From Hanleya hanleyi (taxonomy: Eukaryota; Mollusca; Polyplacophora; Lepidopleurida; Hanleyidae), in contig JAVTVY010020243.1 in assembly GCA_036873755.1 (NCBI GenBank), forward strand, positions 19,484 to 83,483: a stretch of DNA of 64,000 nucleotides, in the 5' to 3' direction. How positions within the stretch are numbered: the first letter of the stretch is position 1; each line of letters opens with the position of its first letter. The position numbers were made by a program, and so were the translations under genes. The notes beneath the pieces were generated by a model. The model was not told where the DNA came from, ran no database searches, and worked only from the letters and a program-made list of their open reading frames with translations. Below are positions 1-10,710 of the stretch, one piece after another.

Positions 1-414
1 CACCGCAAAGATAGACGTTTTCTGACCGCTCGAACGTCACATAAGCATGCATCGATATTGAAAACATCGCACCTCATGCTTGTATCCATTTGACTTTCTA
101 GTTATATTGAAAACATACAAAACGATGACTTTTAGTTCTTGTAATGGAAACCAATATGCTACCAATACGATTCATTCACACAAAGATAAAACAAGGAAAT
201 CCTCACAGCCCAACAGGCGAGGGTCCAGGGGCCGCTAGCCCTCGGAAGCTCCGAAGTCCCAGATCTCCGGAGATGCGTTCGTTCTAAGCGTTTTCCCAGA
301 AATAAATTCAAACATAATGTATGCAGATTTATGGTTCTATTTTCACATTTGTTTCGCATTTAAATGTCTTGTTAATACATAATATTTCAACTGATTCTTT
401 TTTCTTCCACAGCT
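1..414. other. Left flank and probable 5' UTR intron of the ISL2EU companion gene
   Basis: No coding sequence is supported here. The last ~25 bases before position 413 form a pyrimidine-rich tract ending in CAG (AG at 411-412), immediately followed by the ATG at 415. This is the layout of a 3' splice site, so the downstream gene probably had a non-coding first exon and an intron in this stretch. The short minus-strand open frame at 159-359 has no recognisable domain and is not called. Confidence 0.35.
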
Positions 415-430
415 ATGTCGTCGGATAGTG

Positions 431-651
431 GTACGGCGTATCACGTTGGGCATACCGGTTCTCGTTGGATCACCGAAGTTAAGCAACGTTGAGCTCGGTC
501 AATACTTGGATGGGTGACCAGGTGCTGTACTGCCCGGGCTGATCAGTGTCCAGGATAATAGGAACTGTGGACACTTGTGTTGTGGTACATGTGGGCACCG
601 GCATGATATGACTGAAAAAATGTTGAAAACGACGTTAAACCCTACTACTAC
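431..651 (+). mobile_element. 5S rRNA-derived SINE, copy 1
   Basis: The first ~105 bases resemble 5S rRNA, including the internal promoter stretches gaagttaagcaacg and cttggatgggtgacc. A ~60 bp unique body follows, then the tail gaaaacgacgttaaaccc with a short (CTA)n end. It is flanked on both sides by the 10-base direct repeat tcggatagtg (421-430 and 652-661), as expected for target-site duplication. It lies directly in codon 5-6 of the ISL2EU companion gene. It is not a functional 5S gene: the 3' half of 5S rRNA is replaced by SINE body. Confidence 0.85.
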
Positions 652-661
652 TCGGATAGTG

Positions 662-901
662 GTACGGCGTATCACGTTGGGCACCCCGGTTCTCGTCGGA
701 TCACCGAAGTTAAGGAAGGTTGAGCTCGGTCAATACTTGGATGGGTGACCGGGTGCTGTACTGGCTGGGCTGATCAGTGTCCAGGGTAATAGAAACTGTG
801 GACACTCTCATATTCTGGCACATGTGGGCACCGGCATGATATGACTGAAAAAAATGTTGAAAACGACGTTAAACCCTACTACTCACTCACTCACTCACTC
901 G
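662..901 (+). mobile_element. 5S rRNA-derived SINE, copy 2, at the same target site
   Basis: It has the same architecture as the preceding SINE, with about fifteen scattered substitutions and a different tail, (CTCA)n instead of (CTA)n. It is bounded by the second and third copies of tcggatagtg (652-661 and 902-911). The order is therefore TSD-SINE-TSD-SINE-TSD. The differences in body and tail argue against a very recent tandem duplication of one insertion. Confidence 0.85.
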
Positions 902-2027
902 TCGGATAGTGAATCAGATCACAGCGATGAACGTCATCTTTCCCTTGAAGATCTCCAGTCATGGAAATTGGTGGACTTGAAAAGTTGGTTGGAGGAACAT
1001 AACCTTAAAAGATCTGGAGCAAAAAATATTTTAATAAGCGGGTGTACAGAGCAATGACAAATTGTGAGGGTTGTGATTCATCAAATGAGAGTTCAGATGA
1101 GGAGGATGATGTTCCTGAGGTACCTATCACTGAAGTGACCTCTCCATGGAAGGTTCTAGATCATACAGACATACCCAGCATGAGTATGAAAGATGTTGAC
1201 AGTTACTTTCTGTATCACAAGAATCCAAGTACAGGCAGGAAATCCAAGTTTGAAAGACAAATGAAGAAGTCGAAACGATTTTGTAATGAAGGTTTCATCA
1301 AGGACATTAAATTTAGTGAAATCACTACCGACTCTAATCATTGCTACATAAAGTCTAATTGTTTGCCTTCCATGAAAACCACAGTTCAAGTTGGGAATGA
1401 AGGAAAACAAGACAAAGTTTATTCTTTGTTCGTCTGCTTGTCAAAACAAAGAGGCCATGTCTATAATGCTAACTGTAATTGCAAGGCAGGAGCAGCTGGA
1501 TTATGTTCTCATGTTGGTGCACTGTTGTACACTTTAGTAAAAACAAAAGAATCGTGTACATCAAATGAGTGCAGATGGGATAGACCTAGACCGTTACAAA
1601 GAAAACCTAGCCCAAAACAAGTTTTTGACATCGATTTCTCCAAAACGGAGAAAGACAAAAAAGGCAAGAAAGTCAAACCATATCCTGGTGTTTACCAAGC
1701 TGGGCCATGTCGGGATGAAGGCAGTCTCTTTCTTAATGACCTGTTAGATGGACTAGAAGATGTATATCCAGACTGTGTTTTATATCAAACTTTGCGTGCC
1801 AAACCGGTTGACATTAGCAATTTCCTTAATATTTATAATACAGAATTTATCAATTCTGATGAGTGCACTGAAGTATTTGCTTCATTTTTAACAAATTATC
1901 AGTATCCACTGAAGTTCAGGAAAATTTGGAAAAGGGGACTCGAGGCCAGCATTTAAACATAAACTGGACCAAAGCCAGGCTTTCGCTTGGCGTCTTAGAA
2001 GACTGGGTTAAAAGAGTGATTGAGTAG

Positions 2028-2706
2028 AAGGGTTTAACATAGTTTTCAACCTTGTTTCGTTCATATCACCATGGTACCTGCAAGTTGCTGTGCGTGACAC
2101 GGGGCTAATTGTTGGTATTTATTTGGACATGAACATGCAAGCTCTCTGTGCACCTGCACATTATCCCATAATTGCATCGGAAGTTGCTAGGCCATTATTT
2201 GTATCAGTAGGTGACGTGGTTGCAGATGCATGATGTATACTCCAGAGGCATAGTAGATGAGTGTCTATGCAGGAGCGAGAATGCGGATCAGTGGACAGAT
2301 TTGGGCTCTAAATACTGTGCAACTGAACCTTTGTTGTAGGGTATCATAGCCATCCACCAAGACAGTACTGTATTTTTCAAAAACCATTGTAGTCAATTTC
2401 GCTCAGTCTAGCTACATCTTCATTTCACATAGAGTGTAAATTTAGATGTAATATCAAGGAACCACCTATTTAGTAAATCGAAATGACGAATGTTTCTTTT
2501 AGTGAGAATTTTTATAAAAAGTATGATAGTATGCAGGGTAAGGATAGTGTATTTATAATTACTGCTACCCATATCTAATACGGTTGAAGATATTGAGATT
2601 GTTCGTGCAAATATACGATGGTGACTTGATCTGTTGTTCGTGCCAGTACCCAATGGTCATGCTGTACATCTTGTTCATGCAATTATCAATATCTGATGGT
2701 TACTAA
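2028..2706. other. No gene seen; AT-rich flank of the broken companion gene
   Basis: The remaining part of the YqaJ domain is not recognisable here in any frame. The short minus-strand frame at 2420-2653 has no domain signature. Confidence 0.4.
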
Positions 2707-3083
2707 GGCCAAACCACATAATGTGTGTGTTTACTGTTACCCGACCCTACCTAGCAAAAATGCACCTATCCTCCGTCTTTTTGCGAATTGGGCAAAAAAA
2801 ATACGGCCACCCAGTCCATTTACGTGGTCGAGTCCTTATTTTTGAGATTTAACTTTTTAAACACCCATCGAATGCTGAAAGACCTCTGTGATAGGTCAAT
2901 TGCTCACAAGCTGTTGCACCTCCGCCAATCAGATATCTACTTCCATCTGACATCGCCCGATGCAGCCAGCATGATGGTAGTATCCATGCAGCGAAGATTT
3001 GTTGATTTGTAGATATTTTTGCTTCCGTATCGCCCCTATTTTTAAAATGCATGTAACAGTAAACACACATATTTTGTTTGGCC
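2707..3083. mobile_element. Foldback/MITE-like element, ~377 bp
   Basis: The ends are inverted repeats: ggccaaac at 2707-2714 and gtttggcc at 3076-3083. The arms continue through gtgtgtttactgttac on the left and its complement gtaacagtaaacacac at 3053-3068. The interior has no coding capacity. No clear target duplication is visible. Confidence 0.6.
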
Positions 3084-3149
3084 TGAATCTGGACATGGAT
3101 GATAAGAGTACATTTATTTTAAATGGCCTCCTCAGAAAGCGAGCTTCCT

Positions 3150-3799
3150 TTAAAGTGATCGTAAATCCTCAAGTAAAGTTTCCATGATGAAAGACCATTG
3201 CAAACAGTGTGGGAAAATATTGTATTTTTTTACGATTTTATTACACAGAGTAAACTGCAAATAAAGCATGGTATTCTATGGTGGTCTGTTGCGATCATAT
3301 CTAGGTCCGTTGACGTCACACTACCTTAATACATATATTTCAAACTGTATGCGCTTTCCAATGCTTGATTCAAGCTTTAGGTGTGTATACTTTGAATTTT
3401 AACACACTGACAGTTCCAATATGCATATTTCACCAAAATCGGGGGAATTAGATGCAAGCTTCAAATTGACTTGACACTAACGAATTACCATCTCCAGATT
3501 TTGGTGAAACATGCACATTGGAACAGAGAGTCTGTGTTGAAGCTGAAAGTAATACACACCTTAAGCTTGAATCAAGCATTGGGAAGTGCATACAAAGTTT
3601 GAAATATATGTATTATGGCCGCGTGACGTCACCAGACCTAGATATGATTGCAACAGGCCACCATAAAATACCATGCTTTATTTGCGGTTTACTCTATGTA
3701 ATAAAATCGTAAAAAAAATACAATAAATATTTTCCGACACTATTCGCAATGGTCTTTCCATTGTTGGAAACTTTACTCGAGGGTTTACGATCACTTTAA
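3150..3799. mobile_element. Foldback element with ~300 bp arms, ~650 bp
   Basis: The ends ttaaagtgatcgtaaa (3150-3165) and tttacgatcactttaa (3784-3799) are exact complements. The two halves fold over almost their whole length: for example, the left arm's 'gcaaataaagcatggta' pairs with 'taccatgctttatttgc' (written here with internal mismatches ignored), and both halves carry ttcaagctt/aagcttgaa. The loop is near 3440-3480. It is non-autonomous, with no open frame of note. Confidence 0.75.
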
Positions 3800-5840
3800 G
3801 AAACATAACACAATATCATAAGGTATGCCTTGGTCTCCATCTATTTATTATTTTACTTATGCTCAAATACAATAACTGATATACATCTTGCTTGGTATTA
3901 TTTATACTCTGTACTGCTGGACATGAGAAGGGGGCATTCAAAACAAACTGGATATCCCCTGTATGCAAGATTTCACTTTGGATGACCAGGCTAAATATTG
4001 AAACTGATTTCTCATCATTTTATCAAGCTAATTTCAATGTCCCAACTCGAATACCAGAGAACGGAAGCATTCAAATCACCACCCAAACTAAAACTCTAGA
4101 TCAGCCCATGACTATATACATGTATACAGATAATATCGGTCAATTCAGGGACAACTACACATGAGTTTGATGACCAGACTTGTAAACAAATCAGGGTGTA
4201 CATGTAACCCATACCAAATGTCGCAGGTAAATTTCATCAATGAACATGTTCCAAACATGCTACATCAAACATAGTATTCAAGCCAGTGAGAGTGCTTGAA
4301 AACATTCAAGCTTGCAATTCAGGGGCAGATAACTATTGGACAGGATATATCAATACTACACATTGGTGACAGCAGTGGTTCCAAACAATGCATACACCGT
4401 GAATGTTCATTATTAGTGGTTGAAAAGTGTACTGAATGTACAGTGCTGCATTATATACTATCTGGGACTGATCCAGGTCATTTTTGGATCCATTGATACT
4501 TTTTTTTTTTTTTTTTGGCAAATTCTCTTCATGAACGAACTGAAACCAATAGTGTTAAATATCAAGTTGTCGGGCTGTATTTAGACAATTTAATACCCCA
4601 TAGCTTCCATGAGCTTCGCCAGTACCGCATTGCAGCCTATATCACTAGAACTTACCACATGTGGATGCCCAGACTAAAACTCTAGATCAGCCCCTGACTA
4701 CATGTATATAGATAATATCGGTCAATTCTGACCGGGATAACCACACATGGAACTTAAGCATAGTATTTGACTTGATTAATTCATATGCCCCTTATCTAAG
4801 GGGCCTTCCTGAGTTTGATGACCAGACTTGTAAACAAAACCAGGTGTACATGCAACACATCATTAATTATACTAATAGTGGATTGTAAACCACCATTAAC
4901 ATGACCATCTTGTTTCATCATGTACTACATAGTGAATATACATTATATCAATAGTCTCAGTTTTAAGAAGAGTAATCACTTGCTATCCATCACTCTCACT
5001 CTCCATCACCCCTAAATTTTCCCCCAGCAGTGTTTGATCACTCCACTCAAATTGCCAATGCAATGAAAAGGATATTGGAGAGAGTGATCACTCGCATCCT
5101 TCAAGCAAAACAGAATACAGGGGAGACTGATCAACAGCTCTCAAAGATTTTACAAACATGACAGACTGTACCAACACTTACTGGTTGAAAAGTGTACTGA
5201 ATACACAATGCATTATGTATACAATTAACATCAGTTAATCCAGGGACAAATACACATTGTTGAATTTTAGGCTAGTATTTGCAGGGCTTGTTTTTCCACG
5301 GGAATCCGATTTCCCCGTCAGCACTCCCGCAAAATAATTTGCAGGAATGCAACAGATTCTCATGAAATTTAAGCAATCTGTATAGAAATTATAGCATTAG
5401 GTTTCCCATGGATTGCCGTAGAGCTGGGTTGCGAGAATCTATTTGGATTCCCTTGAATTGTGACGAAAAACAAGGCTTGATTTGTGCAGATATACATCTA
5501 TCTAAGGGGCCTTCCTGAGTTTGATGACCAGACTATTGTAAAAAAAAACTGCATGTACATGATGTATTCATTAATTTTACTAATACATGGATCTGAAACC
5601 CATGTTTTCAACTCAATTGAAATCATACTTGGGTTACACATGTACTCTGATTTTCTCAATAAATTCTGCCTGTATTATACATGTACAAAAACAGTCTTAA
5701 TTTTGAAGTTTATTCTTCTGTTACCATATTTGCTAATTCTCTCCCCTCCCCCTAATACACATGAATGAATCCTACAGGTACAGTCACAGCCTGAGTGCCA
5801 GGATTGGGAACTGCATATAATGTTTACATGTATGTTTACA
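3800..5840. repeat. Non-coding interior with dispersed direct repeats
   Basis: Segments recur in the same orientation. 'tgagtttgatgaccagac' occurs near 4160, 4810 and 5515. 'aaaactctagatcagccc' occurs near 4089 and 4676. 'ggttgaaaagtgtactgaat' occurs near 4418 and 5182. 'atctaaggggccttcctgag' occurs near 4793 and 5498. A 17-base poly-T lies at 4501-4517. The stretch adjoins the 3' end of the THAP-DDE transposase and may be the untranslated interior of the same transposon. No gene is seen. Confidence 0.55.
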
Positions 5841-7451
5841 TTACTTTAGAAGTGGGGGCAACAGGTTTGTTAAGGCGGCGCAGATAAAAACCATTTGTTC
5901 AGCTAAGTGTGCTTCAGAAATTGGTAATACAGAGTTAATGATGTAATTTTTAAGCTGTTCCATCTTCATCTCTACCACTATTCTTGCTGATGCTATGCTG
6001 TGAGTTTTGTAAAATTCTGAACATGACATCTGATGCTGACTGGAAACACGAGGGGGTACATTTAAACCTGTGTGTGGAGGAAGCAAATCTTCAATTGTGA
6101 ACCCTTTGTCTGCCATTACCACATCATCTTATGTTTGTTTATCATGTTTATTTAATCAGTTATTTGTATTTCTTTATATATGTTATCGCTCTCGACCCTC
6201 ATGAAAAGAGGTTGTAAACCTATTGAGGCCATCGAGCTTAAATAAAGTTTATTATTATTATTATTATTATTATTATCTGGCGAAAGCTTTGGCAAAAATC
6301 CATCATGTTGTGTGATATGGCGGTCAGAAGCATTGCCGCCCCAAAGCCGAGAAACAAATGTAACCATTCCGTTGGGCGCAACACCAATCAACACCTTAAA
6401 TGTGTTTGAATGTTTATACTCGGACCAAGTCAACCACTGTGCTGTTAGGGCAGAAGGTTTCTCAATATGAAACTCTGTACAGTCAATAACAATTCGTGTG
6501 TCTGCATGAACGCTGAAGAGACGTGGCATATTGCACATGATTTCTTCTCTCGTTGGCCATGCAACTAGTGACAAACAGTGGTCATACACAAAGTTAATCC
6601 AAGTGTTCATGATGCGTGACACAGTTGCTTCAGACACCCTGAATATATCTGCTAAGTGTTCCTGTAAGAGACCAAGCCTAAGTCGCATACACATCATGAG
6701 GAATTCATCGAGAGGCCGGAGAAAGCGTTTCCTTCCTGGTTTGCCAACCCCTGGCTGTTGATAAGGTTTGTCTCCCATTGAACGTGCTTCCCCTTCCCAG
6801 TAATTCAACCTATCAGCTCCATGTTTTAGAAGAGTAGTGAAAAACAACCAAAATACCTGGAAATTAGCATAACCAGTGTAAAACCGCACCTTTTCGTCAT
6901 TCCTTTCAATGTCCTCTACTGTTATTCTTGGTAAATCTGCAGCCTGCACACCTAAACTAGACATGATGCCAGAAGATGAACTGTAATCACTCTTGAGTTT
7001 CCTGGAAGCACCAGTCTACGGTGTTTGTTTCAATGTTCCTCACCTCCACAATATCAGTTTGTACACAGACATCTTTGAATCTCATTTCGGGTTCATCGTC
7101 CACTTCATCTTCCACTACACAACTAGCACTTAAATTTTCAATACTGGAGGTAGTCAATGGTTTTCTAATAAGGGGTCGACGGGGAGTTGGATCTGTTTTT
7201 GGTTTGCTGGGAAAAATGGTTGGAATTGAATCCTCTGTGAAAGGTCCATCAAAATGGGCACTGCAGACTCTTGTATGATCCTTCACAATTAAATTTGCCC
7301 TCACATTTCGGAGGTGCTGTATCCACAATCTCTTGATATGTGCTTTCTTTTCAGACATTGGAAAGCGATGTAGAATTATTTTTTCTCCTTCCAGACCAGT
7401 GCTAATAGACGTGTTATGACATCCTGGCACACAGCAGTATTTTCTCCCCAT
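5841..7451 (-). pseudogene. THAP-DDE (DDE_Tnp_4, ISL2EU/Harbinger-related) transposase, broken
   Basis: The frame starts at the ATG at 7449-7451 (MGRKYCC). The first ~90 residues are a THAP zinc finger: C-x3-C (CVPGC), a tryptophan (LWIQHL), C-x2-H (CSAHF), and the terminal IPTIFP in place of AVPTIF. A one-base shift near 6985 leads into the DDE part (6964-6279): helix-turn-helix-like LADIFRVSEATVSRIMNTW, first catalytic Asp in VIDCTEFHIEKPS, and WSEYKHSNTFKVLIG. The frame is then split by a 149 bp insertion and resumes at 6125 with the second Asp (VMADKGF) and a Glu near ARIVVE, ending CAALTNLLPP. Family role: binds transposon ends and cuts and pastes DNA in the nucleus. All three DDE positions appear present, but the frameshift and insertion make it inactive as read. 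Confidence 0.85.
6130..6278 (+). mobile_element. Small retroposed element with (TTA)n tail inside the transposase
   Basis: This ~149 bp insert ends in aataaagtttattattatta... (microsatellite tail to about 6278). It is flanked by 4-base repeats atct (6126-6129 and 6275-6278). Removing it reconnects the transposase between its two aspartates. The body (tcgaccctcatgaaaagagg, ggttgtaaacctattgaggc) looks like the 3' end of a LINE or a SINE using such an end. The exact family was not identified. Confidence 0.7.
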
Positions 7452-7499
7452 CCTGAGAATAAATTTAAAAATACTTGATGAATGTTTGACAAAGCACAT

Positions 7500-8805
7500 G
7501 ACTGACTTACCCCGGTAATGTCAGACTTATTTATTGGTATGAAAGACAAGGGTCAGGGGGAGGAGGGGGAGGAGAGGGGGGGGGAGGGATGGGGGACATC
7601 CATCCAAAACTAGTATCACATTTACGTTTTAATCCTCCCCAGGATATCAAATTCCAAGATACATTGTCTAGATCATTTATCATATGTTCAGCACCGTAAC
7701 AACATGGACAGTCTATAGACTAGTCTATCATTAGGTATTTTACACCAAAAAATTTTTTTCATCACACACATACAATTTATACCTCATTTGAAAGCCAGAA
7801 CCTGTATTAGAAGAAAAATCTTTACAGAACGAAAATCCGTCCAGTATTCGCGGATGTGAAACATTTTGAAGTTCGAGAAATGACGATTTTTGGGGGACAT
7901 GCCATTAACATGGAGCCTATGGGAAATGCCAAAATCCCATGGCACAAAGGAATTTCAACTTTGAAATGATGGATATCGTTAAATATTCGCTCAATTTTCA
8001 TAATTTTTGGGACACATATACTTCAAGTGTCACTGTTTTAAAATATTCCATCAAGGATCCTGATTGGTTGATAGTAAGCTCCTAATTTGCATATAATTTG
8101 CATATATGTATCAAATTTGCACCCAAAACTATGTTTTCGTCCATATTTAATTGATAAAATCAACCTGTATTCAATTTTTTTTGCATGGATTTTTTAATTT
8201 ACTTGTAATTATGTAAGATGACACAGACAATATACATTTAAAGTTTAATTGTCAATAAATTAACATAAATTATGCATAAATTTGCATAAATTATTGCAGT
8301 CAAATAGTTGTAGTGTATGTGTTATACTTCTGATTTTGATGTTCACATCGCAATTAAGACATCGATTTTAATGTCAGTACCACTAACGTCATTATTTGTT
8401 TACAATATATATATCAGGACAAAGTATATCATGATGGGACTGCTGGAGAGGAGCGGAGAGGGGACTTCTGTGGGTAGAATGAAGTGAAAAAATGTCTAAA
8501 AACCCTTGTTACACTGAAATATTATGTCGGTGAAATTGCACATGTGAATTCGATATTCCTGTATGTTCATCAACACAAATTCTTGTCTCGAAGCTACAAG
8601 GTGAGGATAAAGATGGTTTTGTGTTGAACGCAAATTGGTGTTGATTCTAACACAATTTGTGTTATTTTCAACACAATTATTGTGTTAAAATGGCTTGAAC
8701 GCGATTATTTCCGCAGTGCATACAGACTAAACTTAATACATAACAGGAACGCACGAATGGTATTTTTTGCAGTAAGAATATATTGGAGAGATATGTCATA
8801 GTTTG
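7500..8805. other. AT-rich intergenic stretch with a polypurine/G-rich tract
   Basis: No gene is seen. At about 7550-7600 there is a G/A-only tract with several runs of four or more G. Around 8080-8110 and 8260-8300 the octamer-like atttgcat recurs several times. At 8620-8695 the element aacacaat/attgtgtt is repeated in both orientations. Confidence 0.5.
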
Positions 8806-9340
8806 GACAAAATGACGACGTCTGGCGGCTAAAAAGCAGCCGTATGACTTCACTGAAAAGCCTTCCTCTGCACCTCAAATTCAGACCAGAATTTGAAGGA
8901 TTCTAAGACGTAGCCTTTGGAATGTTAGCCTCACTTTTATTGCAGATGTTCTTGTGGAAACTATGAAGTACATGTATACCTACAAAGCCCCTATAGCACT
9001 GGCTTAAGGGAATCACTATCAGATAGTCTAGCTCGGGAGCTGTGATGACAGATGACCACAAAGAAGTAATTCATCTGATGTTAATGGATGAACATCAAGG
9101 GCATCTGATGGAGTAAATGACGTGGGGTAAACATGGTGAATGCAATACGGTAATACACAGAAAGCTGGACTAAACTGTAATGCCCGACATAGTGCGGTAA
9201 ATTTCCCACTAAGATAATAAACAAACAATTGTATTTGTCAAATGACATGTACAGAGGGCGGGCACAACTATCTAAAGCAATATGAAACATATGTTTGAAT
9301 TGTATGTCAGTTGAATGCCAATAAGAGAAGAACAAATCAA
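8806..9340. repeat. Diverged copy of the ~510 bp tandem unit
   Basis: It shares ordered landmarks with the block at 9631-10230: agctgtgatg, 'aaactgtaatgcccgac' against 'gtctgtaatgcccgat', 'tgtacagagggcgggc' against 'tgtacagggggcgggc', and cacttttattg near the start. Another diverged relative lies at 43815-44110. No coding potential is evident. Confidence 0.5.
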
Positions 9341-9630
9341 CCAAATGAAACTGCTAGATGAATATTAATAAGAAAAACAGAAGTGAAAGGTGTGTTATAT
9401 AACATAATATGAAGACGACACCGTAGAAGGAATATGGAGGTGAATTGATGTAACTTCGTGGTGCTGGCAGGAGCGATGTCAACAATCAACGCCATCACCT
9501 CCTAAAAGTGGTATGATCCCACCAACAACCGTGCTGTAGAAGTAAATGGGGAAAATCTCTCTTATTTGATCATATTTTCTCTGAATGTTTAATGAAGATC
9601 TTCAATAATGTCTTTCTGGGTACAATTACA
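9341..9630. other. Linker between repeat units
   Basis: No gene is seen. Parts (ccaccaacaaccgtgctg, ttatttgatcatattttctc) resemble the spacer at 10240-10620, suggesting a larger degenerate repeating arrangement. Confidence 0.35.
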
Positions 9631-10232
9631 ACACATATAAGGGAAGTGGGAAGAGGTGCCGACATACTGACTGCGTCACATGACTTCACAGAATAGTCTT
9701 CTGGTTAACCTATTCTAAAGCACATACCAAGAATCTAACGATTCGTGATATGTGTTGTATCTCAGGTACGCTTTTATTGTACCTGTTCATGTAGCAACTT
9801 GGATGATATGACCACACGGCCCCTAGCACCGGCATAAGCGGTATTAGATACAAATCTAGAGAGCTGTGATGGAAATGCTCTGACAACTCGTATACTGGTA
9901 ATTGGTGAGCTGTATCGCTGTGACAACTCGTACATTGGAGATTGGTGAGCTGTATCGTCGTCAGATGTAAATGACGGCATTTAACACAAAAGACTAGTCT
10001 GTAATGCCCGATGTCGACCCAGCATCAACTTCCCACACGTGCCAACATATATCAAAGACCAAAGGTCTGTACAGGGGGCGGGCCTCGGGGACGAAACGTC
10101 CACCAGCAGAATCTCGCCATATACAGGAAAAAATTACAACACATATAAGGGAAGTGGGAAGAGGTGCCGACATACTGACTGCGTCACATGACTTCACAGA
10201 ATAGTCTTCTGGTTAACCTATTCTAAAGCACA
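9631..10232. repeat. ~510 bp satellite-like tandem unit, about 1.2 copies
   Basis: The sequence beginning acacatataagggaagtggg at 9631 starts again at 10141, an offset of 510 bases, head to tail through caggaaaaaattacaac. Inside is a shorter duplication (acaactcgta followed by ggtgagctgtatcg, twice between 9885 and 9960). The same unit recurs at 63344-64000. Short open frames in it are incidental. Confidence 0.8.
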
Positions 10233-10710
10233 TACCAAGAATCTAACCAGCAACCGTTCTGCCCATATAAACAAGAATAATCAAGATCAAGCCTATTTGA
10301 TACGGTTTAGTAGATATGGAGATGAAACAAAAGGGACAAATAACACAATGTTGGGCAACCACACCAACAAAGCAAGATGGACCATATTATCTGCCTTCAG
10401 TTTTATTTCTCAATGTTATTTATATTCATGATGAATGGCGATGAATCTAATTAATGCAGCCCATGTTGGGCACAACTCACAAGGTATGTTTGCGGCGTCC
10501 ACAAATGGCCCCCATCGCTAACCATCCATGTAGCTAGTTGACTTCACACGAACAACCAAGTAACGAGTTTGGATCCATATTGATTTGATATGGTTTCATT
10601 TTCTCAATGTTATTACATTCATGTTTAGTTTAATGGCGAGGAATCAAATTATTTATAATTGTGTCAATATTTGGCGCAATTCACACCAACAAGAGTACGT
10701 CACAGAGGTC
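10233..10710. repeat. Degenerate ~200 bp duplicated spacer
   Basis: Two imperfect copies are seen: ctcaatgttatttatattcatgatgaatggcgatgaatct (10410 region; only its pattern is relevant) and the 10603-10650 stretch with ctcaatgttattacattcat and aatggcgaggaatc. Each is followed by a 'tgggc/tggcg...cacaa/caatt' stretch. No gene is seen. Confidence 0.4.

Larger units (their letters stand above)
415..2027 (+). pseudogene. SAP-SWIM-YqaJ companion protein of an ISL2EU-type transposon, broken
   Basis: The ATG at 415-417 starts M-S-S-D-S, is interrupted by two SINEs, and continues in frame at 912. Residues encoded at about 930-1035 read as a SAP-like helix pair (LSLEDLQSWKLVDLKSWLEE). A one-base loss near 1035 shifts the frame into 1042-1956. 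That frame has an acidic linker and then a SWIM zinc finger (C145-x-C147-x7-C155-x-H157 counted from 1042). Near 1925 a second shift puts EKGTRGQ, which resembles the start of a YqaJ exonuclease domain, into another frame, and a stop follows at 2025-2027. The nuclease core is absent. Known for the family: ISL2EU elements encode a transposase plus a YqaJ-nuclease protein. Inference: this is the second gene of the element whose THAP-DDE transposase lies at 5841-7451. It could instead come from a separate copy. Confidence 0.7.

Noticed and set aside
431..900. Functional 5S rRNA genes
   Set aside because: Only the 5' ~105 bases resemble 5S rRNA; the rest is SINE body and tail, and both copies carry flanking target duplications.
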